Positions 45,868-54,516 of a stretch of 64,000 bases of DNA are shown here, piece by piece. Location: positions 62,001 to 126,000 of the forward strand of contig NZ_WNHB01000006.1 in the NCBI RefSeq assembly GCF_009718825.1, given 5' to 3'. Made by a program: the position numbers and the translations under genes. The stretch is from Terrilactibacillus tamarindi (lineage in GTDB: Bacteria; Bacillota; Bacilli; Bacillales; Sporolactobacillaceae). Below the pieces are notes generated by a model. That model was not told where the DNA came from, did no database searches, and saw only the letters and a program-made list of their open reading frames with translations. The number at the start of each line of letters is the position of its first letter. Within the stretch, counting starts at the first letter, position 1.

Positions 45868-47508
45868 CTATCCTGCACAACAAGATAATTTTGAAACGTC
45901 TTTATCAAACGTAAGAGAAGCCAACTTTAACCCTTCTGCCATTGTTAAGTATGGTGCAAGGCTTTCCTTTAAGTCTTCAACAGTTAGACCAAATTTCACA
46001 GCTAATGTTCCTGCATAAATTACATCACCAGCATTTTCAGATACAACATGGACTCCTAATATCTTTAATGTTTTCGCATCTGCCACTATTTTGAATACAC
46101 CTGTGGTTTCACGATTCACAATTGCTCTTGGAACAGCTTCTAAAGGTAATACAGATGTTTTGACATCATATCCTTTTTCTTTTGCTTGTTCTTCTGTTAA
46201 ACCAACGGTTGCAATCGAAGGATTTGTAAATGTAACACCTGGTACAACCGATAAATCTAATTTTTTATTTAACCCACCAATTGCATTATCAGCGACAATT
46301 CCACCTTCATAGGCCGCTACATACACAAATTGTGGTCCAAGTGTTACATCCCCAGCAGAATAAATCTTTTCATTACTTGTTTGAGCATATTCATTTATTT
46401 TTATTTCTTTGCGGTTTCCCACTTCAACACCTGCTACACTTAAATTTAGAGAATCTGTATTTGGTTTTCTACCTGTTGCAACAAGGAGTTGCTCTGATTC
46501 AATTATTTTTCGTTTTCCTTCAACCGTTACATAAACCTTTTTTATTTCTCCTTCTTGTTCCACACGCTCAAAAGTTGCCCCTTTTATTAGGTTTATACCC
46601 TGTTCTGTTAAAGCTCTTTCCACTGCTTCAGAAATCTCAGGGTCATATTCTTTTAATAGACGCTCACTTCTTTGCATAAGTGTAACTTCCGAACCTAAAT
46701 GATGAAAAAGTTGCCCAAGTTCCATTCCAATATACCCTGAACCAATTACCGTTAAGCGTTTTGGAACTTTTTTTAATTCAAGTAGCGTTGTACTTGTTAA
46801 ATAATCTACTTCTTCAAGTCCTGCAATCGGTGGTAAAGATGGAGAAGCACCTGTTGCGATTAAAAAGCGTTTTGCTGAAAGTTTTCTTCCATTTACCTCA
46901 ACTATACTTTCATCAACAAATTTAGCTTCACCCTCAATTAAATCAAATCCATATTTATCAATTAAATTAACATATTTTTGATTGCGGAGTTCACTAACCA
47001 ATTCATTCTTTTGCTTTACTAACGGTGCTAATTCTACTTCTCCAGCAGATGTTTGTAACCCAATAAATGGATTTGATTTTGCTAAATGATTGATTTCCCC
47101 AGCTCGTAAAAGGGTTTTTGAAGGAACACAACCAATATTTACGCATGTTCCCCCAACCGTTCCACGCTCAATCATCCCAACTTTTGCCCCATATTCTATT
47201 GCTTTAATGGCGGCCGAAAAGGCCGCTCCACCAGAACCGATAATAAGCAGGTCATAATCACCTTCATTACCTAAATCCACATCTTCCTTTGATAACACAT
47301 CTTCTATTTCACCAGGTTGATATTTTGCTTCATTGATAGCTCTTTTGGCAGTTTCAATCTCTTTATTATCAGGTAATTCAAATACAGCTTCACCACGACT
47401 AAAATTAGCTTTTATGTTTTTAGCTCCTATATTTTCAAGTGCGACAGCTACATGCTCTTCACACCCTGTACAAGTCATTCCCTCAATCTTTATCCGATAT
47501 TTTTTCAT
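45868..47508 (-). CDS. merA: Mercuric reductase
   Basis: A 546-residue FAD-disulfide reductase that turns Hg(II) into volatile Hg(0) with NADPH. One N-terminal metal-binding domain ([11 protein letters not shown]), FAD motif [14 protein letters not shown], active-site disulfide [18 protein letters not shown] motif [14 protein letters not shown] and the C-terminal mercury-delivery pair SCCAG. Most plasmid forms have two or no N-terminal domains in Bacillus; here one. Last gene of merR-merF-merT-merP-merA. SD AAAGGAGG precedes. Confidence 0.97.
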   Translation of the reverse strand: MKKYRIKIEGMTCTGCEEHVAVALENIGAKNIKANFSRGEAVFELPDNKEIETAKRAINEAKYQPGEIEDVLSKEDVDLGNEGDYDLLIIGSGGAAFSAAIKAIEYGAKVGMIERGTVGGTCVNIGCVPSKTLLRAGEINHLAKSNPFIGLQTSAGEVELAPLVKQKNELVSELRNQKYVNLIDKYGFDLIEGEAKFVDESIVEVNGRKLSAKRFLIATGASPSLPPIAGLEEVDYLTSTTLLELKKVPKRLTVIGSGYIGMELGQLFHHLGSEVTLMQRSERLLKEYDPEISEAVERALTEQGINLIKGATFERVEQEGEIKKVYVTVEGKRKIIESEQLLVATGRKPNTDSLNLSVAGVEVGNRKEIKINEYAQTSNEKIYSAGDVTLGPQFVYVAAYEGGIVADNAIGGLNKKLDLSVVPGVTFTNPSIATVGLTEEQAKEKGYDVKTSVLPLEAVPRAIVNRETTGVFKIVADAKTLKILGVHVVSENAGDVIYAGTLAVKFGLTVEDLKESLAPYLTMAEGLKLASLTFDKDVSKLSCCAG

Positions 47509-47523
47509 GTGTTTTATCCTCCT

Positions 47524-47838
47524 TTATTTTACACCGTAACCTAAATCCAAAACGGACTCTTGAATGATTTTAATATCTGTTTTTACATCATCATAAGAAA
47601 CCGTTACAGTTCCCTCTGTTCCTTTTGTTTCAATAATTACATTATTTACCCCATCCACTTTATTTATCGCACTTTCTACGACAAATGGACAACTTGCACA
47701 ATACATATCTGTTACTGTAAACGATACGGAGTTACTATTATTACTTGTAATAGTTTGTATCTCTTTTTCATTACTACACGCAGAAAGAAAAAGTAAAAAC
47801 AACAATAAAATGATGGCTAAAACCTGTTGAACCCGCAC
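47524..47838 (-). CDS. merP: Surface mercury-binding lipoprotein (MerP-like)
   Basis: A 104-residue lipoprotein: signal peptide with lipobox FLSAC, then an HMA-type domain with YCASCPFVVESAINKV (CxxC). In Gram-negative bacteria MerP is periplasmic; here the lipid anchor would keep the Hg-binding domain outside the membrane, handing mercury to the MerT-like protein. GTG start, 8 bases after AAAGGGG. It lies between merT-like and merA genes. Confidence 0.85.
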   Translation of the reverse strand: MRVQQVLAIILLLFLLFLSACSNEKEIQTITSNNSNSVSFTVTDMYCASCPFVVESAINKVDGVNNVIIETKGTEGTVTVSYDDVKTDIKIIQESVLDLGYGVK

Positions 47839-47854
47839 AATAAATACCCCTTTC

Positions 47855-48157
47855 CTACAAGTACCCTTTGGAAATTAGCGTATAAACAAACATCCCAAAT
47901 ACCAAAACCGTTGTAATCCATAATCCAATAATAGAACTTTTCTTTTTACACTTTCGCCCATAAATCAAATAAAATGAGTAAGCTAATAAAACCAACGTAA
48001 CCGTTATTAGCATCGTTTGATATTTCGTTGCATAAATTGCTAATCCTCCAGCAAAACCTGTTAAACCAAGAGGAATCAAAATTACAGGTCCTAAACAACA
48101 ACCTGCCATCAGAAATCCAGAAAATAGTGTTGCTACTTGTGAAACTTTCTCTTTCAT
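47855..48157 (-). CDS. merT: MerT-like mercury transport membrane protein
   Basis: A 100-residue protein with three predicted helices and the vicinal cysteines AGCCLGPVILIPLGLTG in helix 1, as in MerT (CC-x-GP). A basic loop with one cysteine (YGRKCKKKSS) follows helix 2, like the second MerT cysteine pair. It imports Hg(II) for reduction by MerA. ATG at 48155-48157 has AGGTGG 8 bases upstream. Confidence 0.8.
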   Translation of the reverse strand: MKEKVSQVATLFSGFLMAGCCLGPVILIPLGLTGFAGGLAIYATKYQTMLITVTLVLLAYSFYLIYGRKCKKKSSIIGLWITTVLVFGMFVYTLISKGYL

Positions 48158-48176
48158 CACTATCACCACCTATATC

Positions 48177-48407
48177 TTAAGAGCAACAAGAATCATTCTT
48201 AGAATTCGATTTATTCAACTTATTATAAGAGTAGAGAGTTAAGGCAAGAAAAATTGCTAAAACTGGAATTAGAATATAATCTAAATAGCCAGTTATCGCC
48301 CCTAATCCAATAGCACTTAATAAAATAACTAATATAGGTGTAGCACAACATAGTAGAACAACAAATATCCCTACCATTCCTACAATAAAGCTCTTTTTAT
48401 GTTTCAT
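48177..48407 (-). CDS. merF: Mercury transporter MerF
   Basis: A 76-residue two-helix protein: CCATPILVILLSAIGLGAIT and GYLDYILIPVLAIFLALTLYS match MerF, with the intramembrane CC pair at about residues 20-21 and a C-terminal CCS. MerF moves Hg(II) across the membrane. It is the second gene of the operon, directly after merR. Confidence 0.88.
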   Translation of the reverse strand: MKHKKSFIVGMVGIFVVLLCCATPILVILLSAIGLGAITGYLDYILIPVLAIFLALTLYSYNKLNKSNSKNDSCCS

Positions 48408-48424
48408 AAAAATCTCCCTTCTTA

Positions 48425-48823
48425 TTAGTCCTCAATCAACGCTTCAATAATGGGGCATTCATGTAACTCCTTTTCATCTGGACATCTTTTCTTTAAATCT
48501 TTCAACATGCGTTCAATACGCTTTAAATCTTCTATTTGTTTTTTAACTTCTTCTTCTTTTTTTGATACAAATTCAAACATGTCCTGGCATCGAATTTCAT
48601 CTTTATCTACAACCCCAAGTAATTTATAAATTTCATTCAAAGAAAAACCAAGCTCTTGCATTCGTTTAATAAACCCTACACGCTTAACATCATCCTCTGA
48701 ATATGTCCGATAACCTGAATTTGTTCGAGAAGGTTCTTGTAATAAATTCTTTCGTTCGTAGTATCTAATGGTTTCTTTATTAACCCTACACTTATCCGCA
48801 AATTCACTAATACGATAACTCAA
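48425..48823 (-). CDS. merR: Mercury-responsive regulator MerR
   Basis: About 132 residues, the usual Gram-positive MerR length. Winged helix ISEFADKCRVNKETIRYYERKNLL, long dimer helix, and mercury ligands RCQDMFEF, KKRCPDEKELHECPII (three cysteines: one, then a pair spaced by eight). TTG start at 48821-48823 has GGGG 7 bases upstream; 17 upstream in-frame codons overlap the operator and are rejected. It activates its own operon when Hg binds. Confidence 0.95.
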   Translation of the reverse strand: MSYRISEFADKCRVNKETIRYYERKNLLQEPSRTNSGYRTYSEDDVKRVGFIKRMQELGFSLNEIYKLLGVVDKDEIRCQDMFEFVSKKEEEVKKQIEDLKRIERMLKDLKKRCPDEKELHECPIIEALIED

Positions 48824-48843
48824 ATTATTCACCCCATATAAAA

Positions 48844-48874
48844 GTATAAACCGTGTACTATAGTACACGGTCAA
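48844..48874 (-). promoter_or_regulatory. mer operator/promoter
   Basis: On the minus strand -35 TTGACC (48869-48874) and -10 TTATAC (48844-48849) are 19 bases apart. The spacer contains the perfect palindrome CCGTGTACTATAGTACACGG (48851-48870), the MerR target. Textbook MerR-activated promoter. Confidence 0.92.
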
Positions 48875-48935
48875 GGATAGTGTTATACATTTTTCTTAAG
48901 ACTAAAAAAGCAATACCCTTCTATTAAAGGAATTG

Positions 48936-49262
48936 TTATTGGCGTGGTGCAAACAACATCACTGAAACACCAACTAAACATATACCTGCACCCACCCAGT
49001 CATATAAATCTGGTGTCTTTTTATCAATACCCCATCCCCATAATACGGAAAGTATTATAAATACTCCTCCATAGGCCGCATAGACTCTTCCAAACGATGG
49101 AAAGGTTTGAAATGTAGCAATAACACCGTATAAAGCTAATGCAACACCTCCAAATATACCCCAATAAAACGGCTTACCTTCCCTTAGCCACAGCCAAATA
49201 AGATAACCTCCTCCAATCTCAGCAATTCCTGCAAACAGAAATAATGCGATTGTATAAAACAA
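48936..49262 (-). CDS. YnfA/UPF0060-family small membrane protein
   Basis: A 108-residue protein with four helices; the family motif is [17 protein letters not shown], and [15 protein letters not shown] with [20 protein letters not shown] follow. TTG at 49260-49262 lies 9 bases after AGGGAG and gives the normal family length. Related to small multidrug-resistance-like transporters; relatives are found in metal-resistance clusters. Function unproven. Confidence 0.8.
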   Translation of the reverse strand: MFYTIALFLFAGIAEIGGGYLIWLWLREGKPFYWGIFGGVALALYGVIATFQTFPSFGRVYAAYGGVFIILSVLWGWGIDKKTPDLYDWVGAGICLVGVSVMLFAPRQ

Positions 49263-49401
49263 ATATAAACACTCCCTTGAACAATTTAATGAATAATAAC
49301 CTTTTAACATTCCCAGTTACTTGAATATTTATAGAAACTTCCTATTTTAAGGAAGTTTTGAAATCCCTGTTGAAAAATATTTAAATGAAATAATATTATT
49401 T

Positions 49402-50166
49402 TCACTTCTGGAAATCTTTCGTTTTGGTTACAAAAGACTGCTGAATTACGTCTTTATCTTTGTTTAACAGCGAATTTCTTTCAAGGAGAATCTCAATAAA
49501 TTCTTTAGCAAAACCAATCAAATCAAAGTAATCAAATATATCATCAATATTGATGTAAACATATCGACAAAATCTTGAATTATAAATAGCCAACTTATCT
49601 ATTTTAGGAAAGGAAGGTGTAAAGAGAGATAAAATATAATATCCGATAAGTTGCCTCATATGGTCTGCTTTATATCCAAACTGGGACTCAGTTTTTATCT
49701 CAATCAACGTGCTATCTATTAAAATATCAGCATCTGCTCCTCCTACTAAAATAGATGCTTTTTCAAATGAAGGATTACATATAAGAGTATGGTTCATTAT
49801 GAAAAGAGAAGAAAACTTTTGAGTCTCTCTTGTTAAATTTAACAAGTCTGTGATATCCTTTTCTGACACATAAAAAACACCTTGTTCATGTATATAATTA
49901 GAACGATAGAAAGCATCCAAATTCCCCAGTATCATACAATCTTCCATCAGTTGAGTATCATCAACTGATTCCCCTAAAATGTAAGAATTTCTTCTTTCAA
50001 TAATATTATCATAAATAATTTCCCCTTCAGAATAATGGGTAGTTATTGTAAAGTCCCCAAAAAACTTTAGCTCCATATTTTCAAGGATTTCATCCGTGTA
50101 TTTTTCATGTATTTAATCAAGGACTGCTTCAAACCATTCATCAGTTGTTTTATTCTCTTCTTTCAT
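49402..50166 (-). pseudogene. PD-(D/E)XK nuclease-like gene with nonsense codon
   Basis: From the ATG at 50164-50166, which overlaps the preceding gene's TGA stop (ATGA), the frame reads MKEENKTTDEWFEAVLD then TAA at 50113-50115, then IHEKYTDEILENMELKFFGD and 224 more residues. The original residue was probably Gln (CAA). Downstream, GGADADILIDSTLIEIKTES (about residues 112-131 of the later part) is a PD-(D/E)xK nuclease motif. MELKFF at 50076 could restart translation but has no ribosome site. Unknown family, perhaps one half of a split nuclease together with the upstream gene. Confidence 0.65.
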
Positions 50167-50537
50167 TTCAAATAGGTCTCATAATAATAATTACCGAACT
50201 CTTTTTCTTCTTCTTTTATGAATGGAAGGTGATATTTGTAAGCATCTTTATCGAAAAATTTTTTCTCTGTAAAAAGCAAGGATAGACCCTGATAAGCAAC
50301 TAAATTATCATTTTCTTGTAAGCGGTTATTTATTCGTTGTATAAACGCTCTTAACCAATAATCATATGCGTGTCCTACAATGGGGTTTGCTCTACCATCT
50401 GATTTCACAATAATTGGTGCTTTCACAGGAAAGGCAGGACCTTCATTAAGTGTCTGAAAAAACTGTTTCATATTTGGAATTGACTTGAAAAGTTCTTTTA
50501 TCTGCTTATTATGGTTTAGTAATCTCGTCAATGACAT
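50163..50537 (-). CDS. Unrecognised protein upstream of nuclease-like gene
   Basis: A 124-residue protein (MSLTRLLNHNKQIKELF). It contains VKSDGRANPIVGHAYDYWLRAFIQR, a pattern I associate with the N-terminal part of single-chain PD-(D/E)xK nuclease-like proteins of unknown role. Its stop overlaps the start of the next gene, so both may be halves of one functional unit. Confidence 0.65.
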   Translation of the reverse strand: MSLTRLLNHNKQIKELFKSIPNMKQFFQTLNEGPAFPVKAPIIVKSDGRANPIVGHAYDYWLRAFIQRINNRLQENDNLVAYQGLSLLFTEKKFFDKDAYKYHLPFIKEEEKEFGNYYYETYLK

Positions 50538-50687
50538 TTACCGTACTCTTTACATATTTCAATTAAGACTATCGAAGAAAAGAGTTACCTTAGCAACTTT
50601 ACTCAATTTGGTAAAATAAATACTTCTCCCTATTTTTATGTCAAAAAGGGAATTTTTGCCTTCCTGCATTAATACACACAGTAATGA

Positions 50688-50727
50688 AAACAACCACCTT
50701 TAAGCTCCGCAAAAAAGGTGGTTGTTT
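50688..50727. terminator. Hairpin in intergenic region
   Basis: AAACAACCACCTTT pairs with AAAGGTGGTTGTTT over a 12-base loop; T or A tracts on both sides. Confidence 0.65.
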
Positions 50728-50859
50728 CGTAAAGCAAAAAGGGTGCTCGTTCTCATAAAAATATCCTTTCGATGCACGAAAACCCAAAGCTCCGCTATCA
50801 TATTTTACCAAAACTCTAAACAAACAGAAAGTAAATGCAGGAAAGTTGTGTAAATTAAA

Positions 50860-51096
50860 TCATTCTTTCAAATCTTGTTGAAGCAAACACAATAATTCTT
50901 CTTTTGATTCCTGTGGAAGAATACTGATAAATTCTCTGATGCCCATATTGAATAAGCACAACATCAACATTTTTTGTCTTTCATTGTTAAAAGGGAGGAA
51001 AACTCCTTGAAAGAATTCTAACTTGTTTAATGTAGGAGTATATTCTTCGTAAATCTTATAATTAATAAGCTGAGCTTCTATCTTTGGGATTAACAT
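50860..51096 (-). CDS. Small unrecognised protein
   Basis: About 78 residues (MLIPKIEAQLINYKIYEEYTP) with a C-terminal helical, leucine-rich part (GIREFISILPQESKEELLCLL). ATG at 51094-51096 follows GGAGGAGG by 13 bases; longer in-frame sequence would overlap the zinc-ribbon gene. Part of the run of small island genes. Function unknown. Confidence 0.6.
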   Translation of the reverse strand: MLIPKIEAQLINYKIYEEYTPTLNKLEFFQGVFLPFNNERQKMLMLCLFNMGIREFISILPQESKEELLCLLQQDLKE

Positions 51097-51106
51097 AAGG
51101 TCATAA

Positions 51107-51295
51107 CTACCTCCTCCAGGTTTTAGTACAATAAGGACATTTCCATGCAAAGATAGAATCCCAATTGGAAACGCCAATTTTCTCACTTACGTATCGAAGT
51201 TTGTATTTCTTTTGCTCTTGTTCCGAAAGAATTCTTATCAAATTCTTGCCACAATACGGACAATATTCTTTTGGTATTTCTTGCTCATTCTTCAT
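51107..51295 (-). CDS. Zinc-ribbon small protein
   Basis: About 62 residues with two CxxC pairs, YCPYCGKNL and WKCPYCTKTW, about 37 residues apart: a zinc ribbon. ATG at 51293-51295 overlaps the end of the upstream small gene, suggesting coupling. Likely nucleic-acid or protein binding; function unknown. Confidence 0.65.
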   Translation of the reverse strand: MKNEQEIPKEYCPYCGKNLIRILSEQEQKKYKLRYVSEKIGVSNWDSIFAWKCPYCTKTWRR

Positions 51296-51476
51296 TTTGT
51301 TCTTTTCCCCACTCAACTTGTTTACAAATATTTTTCCTTACCAGTAGATGGGCATCTAAACACGCACTGGAAAAATCAGATTGGCTATATACCTCTTGTG
51401 ACCAGAAATTCTCATCATCTCTATCTTTATTATTGGAAACAACATGCAAATTCTCTAACATTTGATAGTAATTCAC
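51285..51476 (-). CDS. Small unrecognised protein
   Basis: A 63-residue hydrophilic protein (MNYYQMLENLHVVSNNKDRD). It overlaps both neighbours: its start overlaps the 3' end of the upstream gene by four bases and its stop lies within the zinc-ribbon start region. Probably real because of the tight chain of overlaps; function unknown. Confidence 0.55.
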   Translation of the reverse strand: MNYYQMLENLHVVSNNKDRDDENFWSQEVYSQSDFSSACLDAHLLVRKNICKQVEWGKEQNEE

Positions 51477-51919
51477 TCTTCCCCCTCCTCTTTAACGTCT
51501 AAATCTTGTTCAGTTAGCATCTTTCGCAATGTCTTCCTTGTATCATCGGAGATGAGTTCTAAAAATCGCTTTAATCCTGTGGCATGTAAACCGAGCAAAA
51601 GCATATTTTCAGCCCCATCCAGTTTTCCCTTCTTTAGAAACATGTCTTTTGGTAAGCACAATGAAATCACATTGTCCTCAAGAAAAGCTGGTTCTTCTGT
51701 TATCTCTAATTGTTTTGCGAACTGCCACTTTTTATGGTCTTCTCTAAATTGCTCTATTTTGTAAATAGGCACTCCAAACCTTTCAGATATTGGTTCATCA
51801 TCATAATCAGTGGTCTCCAGATAAATTCTTGCCATTTCTTCCGCTATCTCTTGCCTTGCTTCCTTTTTCATATCCTCCAGAAGTTCTGCTCTAAACTTTT
51901 CCATCCAATCTTGTTCCAT
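51473..51919 (-). CDS. Unrecognised acidic helical protein
   Basis: A 148-residue protein with a very acidic/basic N-terminal coiled coil (EKFRAELLEDMKKEARQEIA), then MARIYLETTDYDDEPISERF. The last residues are acidic (DVKEEGEE). AAGGAGGG precedes the ATG. It overlaps the next gene by four bases. Resembles host-interaction or phage/transposon accessory proteins in composition only; not recognised. Confidence 0.65.
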   Translation of the reverse strand: MEQDWMEKFRAELLEDMKKEARQEIAEEMARIYLETTDYDDEPISERFGVPIYKIEQFREDHKKWQFAKQLEITEEPAFLEDNVISLCLPKDMFLKKGKLDGAENMLLLGLHATGLKRFLELISDDTRKTLRKMLTEQDLDVKEEGEE

Positions 51920-51955
51920 TAAGACTTCCCTCCTTTATTTGCGATTCTTATTTCA

Positions 51956-52168
51956 TCATCTCTCCAATAGATATTCTGAAATCTCGTTTAGTGTTGCAAA
52001 ATACTCCTCTTCCCTTTCCACCTCATATCCATAATTCTGCAATTTAACAGGCGGTGTTTGTAACCATTCTCGAATATCATTATCCAATTCTAATTCAGCA
52101 TTAAATGATAACACCTCCATCAATTCGGTAATATCAATTTCCTTTTCCTGCTTAAATCCCTTATTCAT
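51956..52168 (-). CDS. Small unrecognised protein
   Basis: About 70 acidic residues (MNKGFKQEKEIDITELMEVL). ATG at 52166-52168 has AAGGAGG 8 bases upstream and is preferred to an earlier ATG. First gene of the 51956-49402 run. Function unknown. Confidence 0.6.
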   Translation of the reverse strand: MNKGFKQEKEIDITELMEVLSFNAELELDNDIREWLQTPPVKLQNYGYEVEREEEYFATLNEISEYLLER

Positions 52169-52299
52169 TCTTATATCCTCCTTGTTCCTATTCATCATCG
52201 TTCTTTAAGTTGTAATCTGACCTGTTTATAACATCCACGAAACTCATTTCATTCACAAATTAGTCATCTCCTTTTGATTACAGTCTTTAATAAAGCTAA

Positions 52300-52422
52300 C
52301 TACATAAGAAAGAAAACTTTCACATAGTAGCCAATGACTAAAGAAACAGCAATAGTAAGTGCGTCTCCAATTAATTCAATAGAAAGATTTTGTAAAGACC
52401 CTTTCAACTTTTCCAACAACAT
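52300..52422 (-). CDS. 40-residue single-helix membrane peptide
   Basis: Too short for routine calling but well formed: AGGAGGAGAGAG precedes an ATG at 52420-52422, giving MLLEKLKGSLQNLSIELIGD, then a hydrophobic helix ALTIAVSLVIGYYVKVFFLM and a stop. One amphipathic N-terminal helix and one membrane helix. It lies just after the tns operon terminator. A toxin-like or signalling role is possible; no antitoxin RNA is evident. Confidence 0.55.
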   Translation of the reverse strand: MLLEKLKGSLQNLSIELIGDALTIAVSLVIGYYVKVFFLM

Positions 52423-52469
52423 TCTCTCTCCTCCTTTCGATACCGTTTGGAAACAAACACAATTAAAAA

Positions 52470-52494
52470 CGCCCAGTCCTATGACTGAGCGTTA
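52470..52494 (-). terminator. Terminator of the tns operon
   Basis: Stem AACGCTCAGTC/GACTGGGCGTT with loop ATAG, then TTTAATTG on the minus strand. It lies about 140 bases after the tnsD stop. Confidence 0.75.
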
Positions 52495-52632
52495 ATTTAT
52501 GCAATATGGACTTTTGCGATTAATATAAAAAGTCGCCATTTTGTTTCCTCATTTCAAATAATTATTATTTTCTATAAATTTATGATACCTACAGCTCTTC
52601 CCAATATCAAGCCAAACCTTGCTAAACTAATC

Positions 52633-54516
52633 TTATGAAATAATGCTACTTATCCTTTCAAACTCCACTTCTAATTCCTCTATCCATTCACCCCGAATAC
52701 CAGCTACCCTCGCTACTCTCCACCATTGCACATCATATCCTTCTCGTTGGCATTCTTTAATCGCCCATTTGATTCTGCGAATTTGAAAATCTCTTACCGA
52801 TTCAATATGTTGTAGCAAGTATTCATTGGTTTGAGGCAACTTGAATAGATGCTTTTCCAGCAAGGATAATTTGCCTACTTTCTTCCCAACTCTGCTTATC
52901 GTTACTCTTTCAGGCTTATTAGGGGAATTAAGTATTTCTTCTACAATTTCCTTTACGGACTCATGAGTTTCCACATCTCTTTTATCCCAATCCACCCGAT
53001 TATTTACCATAGTAATTTGCTTCTTTTTTGGAGAGTTTGAATTTAACCACTCCCTATCATTGCGATATAGCCAAGTATAAAGACCACTATTAACCTTCCG
53101 CAGTTCCGTTTTACTCTTTTCGGGATATCGCTTCTGCAAATCCAGCCATTCATTACGAAAACTATCCTTGTTAATAAGATTGTCTTTTCTTTTATAACCG
53201 AGTTCCACTTCGGTTTCTCCTAAATTCTGACCATATTTCTTTACCGTATTTACATCTACCTTTAATCTTCTTGCGATTTCTCTCATACTTAAATTCATTT
53301 GAAAAAGTTCTTTTAGCTTTGATTTCCATACTTCTCCAAACTCTTTTACTCTTCCAACCTTGTACCTATCATCTTCACTACTATCGGGTCCCTTTCGTGC
53401 GTAAACAAACCCACAGGAACAGCTAAATGTCCCAACTGGCCGCTTGATTTTACTGTCATACCGTATAGACACTTCAGTAATTACTGGCTGTAAATAATGG
53501 TCTGCTCCCGCATTTAAACATGGAAAAGGACTTTTGCCAAAAGGTAAATACTCATTTTCCTCATTCCATAAGTCTTCCAACATAATTCCTAAAAATTGAA
53601 TCATCAGCAGATGTCTAATTGGATGAACAGTTTTACGTGGTTTTCTAACCATCATACTTAACCAGCAACTTTCATTATTAGTAACGGATGATTGGACTAT
53701 CGTTAATAAATTCTCCCCATAAAACTCAAGAAACTGCTCTCGAAGTTCTTTTTGCTTTACACTTCCATTTATATTTGCTAATCCCATCAACTTTAACCTC
53801 TCTATATATTGAGAGAAAAACCATTCAGGTGGCTTATTGGAATAACGATTGTTTAATAGTTTATCCACATTATCTACAACTTGAATATAATTGGGGATAA
53901 ATTCAGATTCTATAGCATCTTCTATATTCTTTGAGGTTGTATGTTCTTCGGTTAAATTGCAATTGTCTACAGTTGCTGGAACAAACTCATTTTTGTTAAA
54001 GTGATGTACTAATACTTTGCTGTTGTACAGTAAGGTCTTATGCTTTGAACAAATAATAATCCCAGGAATTTGGTGACTTCTCACCCAATACACTTCTCCA
54101 TATTTCTTTAATGACTCTGTCGCACACTCTTTGCACATCCTAATATATCTATTCTCTGCAATTGTACTTGCCATAACACCTATTCGATTATGGATGCTTC
54201 CACCGCTGTTACCCTTCATAGATTGCAAGATGCTTTTGGCACGTTCTGGCGGAAGAAAGGCACTATAAAATGGATATAAAGTGTTCTCCATTATCAAATT
54301 TTCCACAGTATATGCACTTCCAATCGGTAAATTGCTTATCAAGCTATCTATGTTGGCTGGTAAATCGACAACAGTAGTGACAGAACGAGAGCCAAATAAC
54401 TCTTCAATGGTTGCCTTGGGGCTGATGTTCCCACTTCTTATATGGAAACGTGCTAATGTACTATATAACAACTCATTCGGATACGGTGTTGGAAAAAAAC
54501 CAACCATTATTCTCAC
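52633..54516 (-). CDS. tnsD: Tn7-like target selector TnsD/TniQ
   Basis: A 627-residue TniQ-domain protein, longer than Tn7 TnsD (508). N-terminal FPTPYPNELLYSTLARFHIRSG is the TniQ start; RMCKECATESLKKYGEVYW then HQIPGIIICSKHKTLL hold the CxxC...CxxH zinc knuckle (about residues 130-165). A second CSCGFVYARKG and a helix-turn-helix (NLSMREIARRLKVDVNTVKK) follow. It would bind a specific chromosomal site and recruit TnsC. Start overlaps tnsC stop by four bases (ATGA). Target site cannot be read from the window. Confidence 0.92.
   Translation of the reverse strand: MRIMVGFFPTPYPNELLYSTLARFHIRSGNISPKATIEELFGSRSVTTVVDLPANIDSLISNLPIGSAYTVENLIMENTLYPFYSAFLPPERAKSILQSMKGNSGGSIHNRIGVMASTIAENRYIRMCKECATESLKKYGEVYWVRSHQIPGIIICSKHKTLLYNSKVLVHHFNKNEFVPATVDNCNLTEEHTTSKNIEDAIESEFIPNYIQVVDNVDKLLNNRYSNKPPEWFFSQYIERLKLMGLANINGSVKQKELREQFLEFYGENLLTIVQSSVTNNESCWLSMMVRKPRKTVHPIRHLLMIQFLGIMLEDLWNEENEYLPFGKSPFPCLNAGADHYLQPVITEVSIRYDSKIKRPVGTFSCSCGFVYARKGPDSSEDDRYKVGRVKEFGEVWKSKLKELFQMNLSMREIARRLKVDVNTVKKYGQNLGETEVELGYKRKDNLINKDSFRNEWLDLQKRYPEKSKTELRKVNSGLYTWLYRNDREWLNSNSPKKKQITMVNNRVDWDKRDVETHESVKEIVEEILNSPNKPERVTISRVGKKVGKLSLLEKHLFKLPQTNEYLLQHIESVRDFQIRRIKWAIKECQREGYDVQWWRVARVAGIRGEWIEELEVEFERISSIIS

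Noticed and set aside
46281..46679. 132-codon ORF opposite merA
   Set aside because: Leucine-rich antisense shadow of mercuric reductase with no ribosome site.
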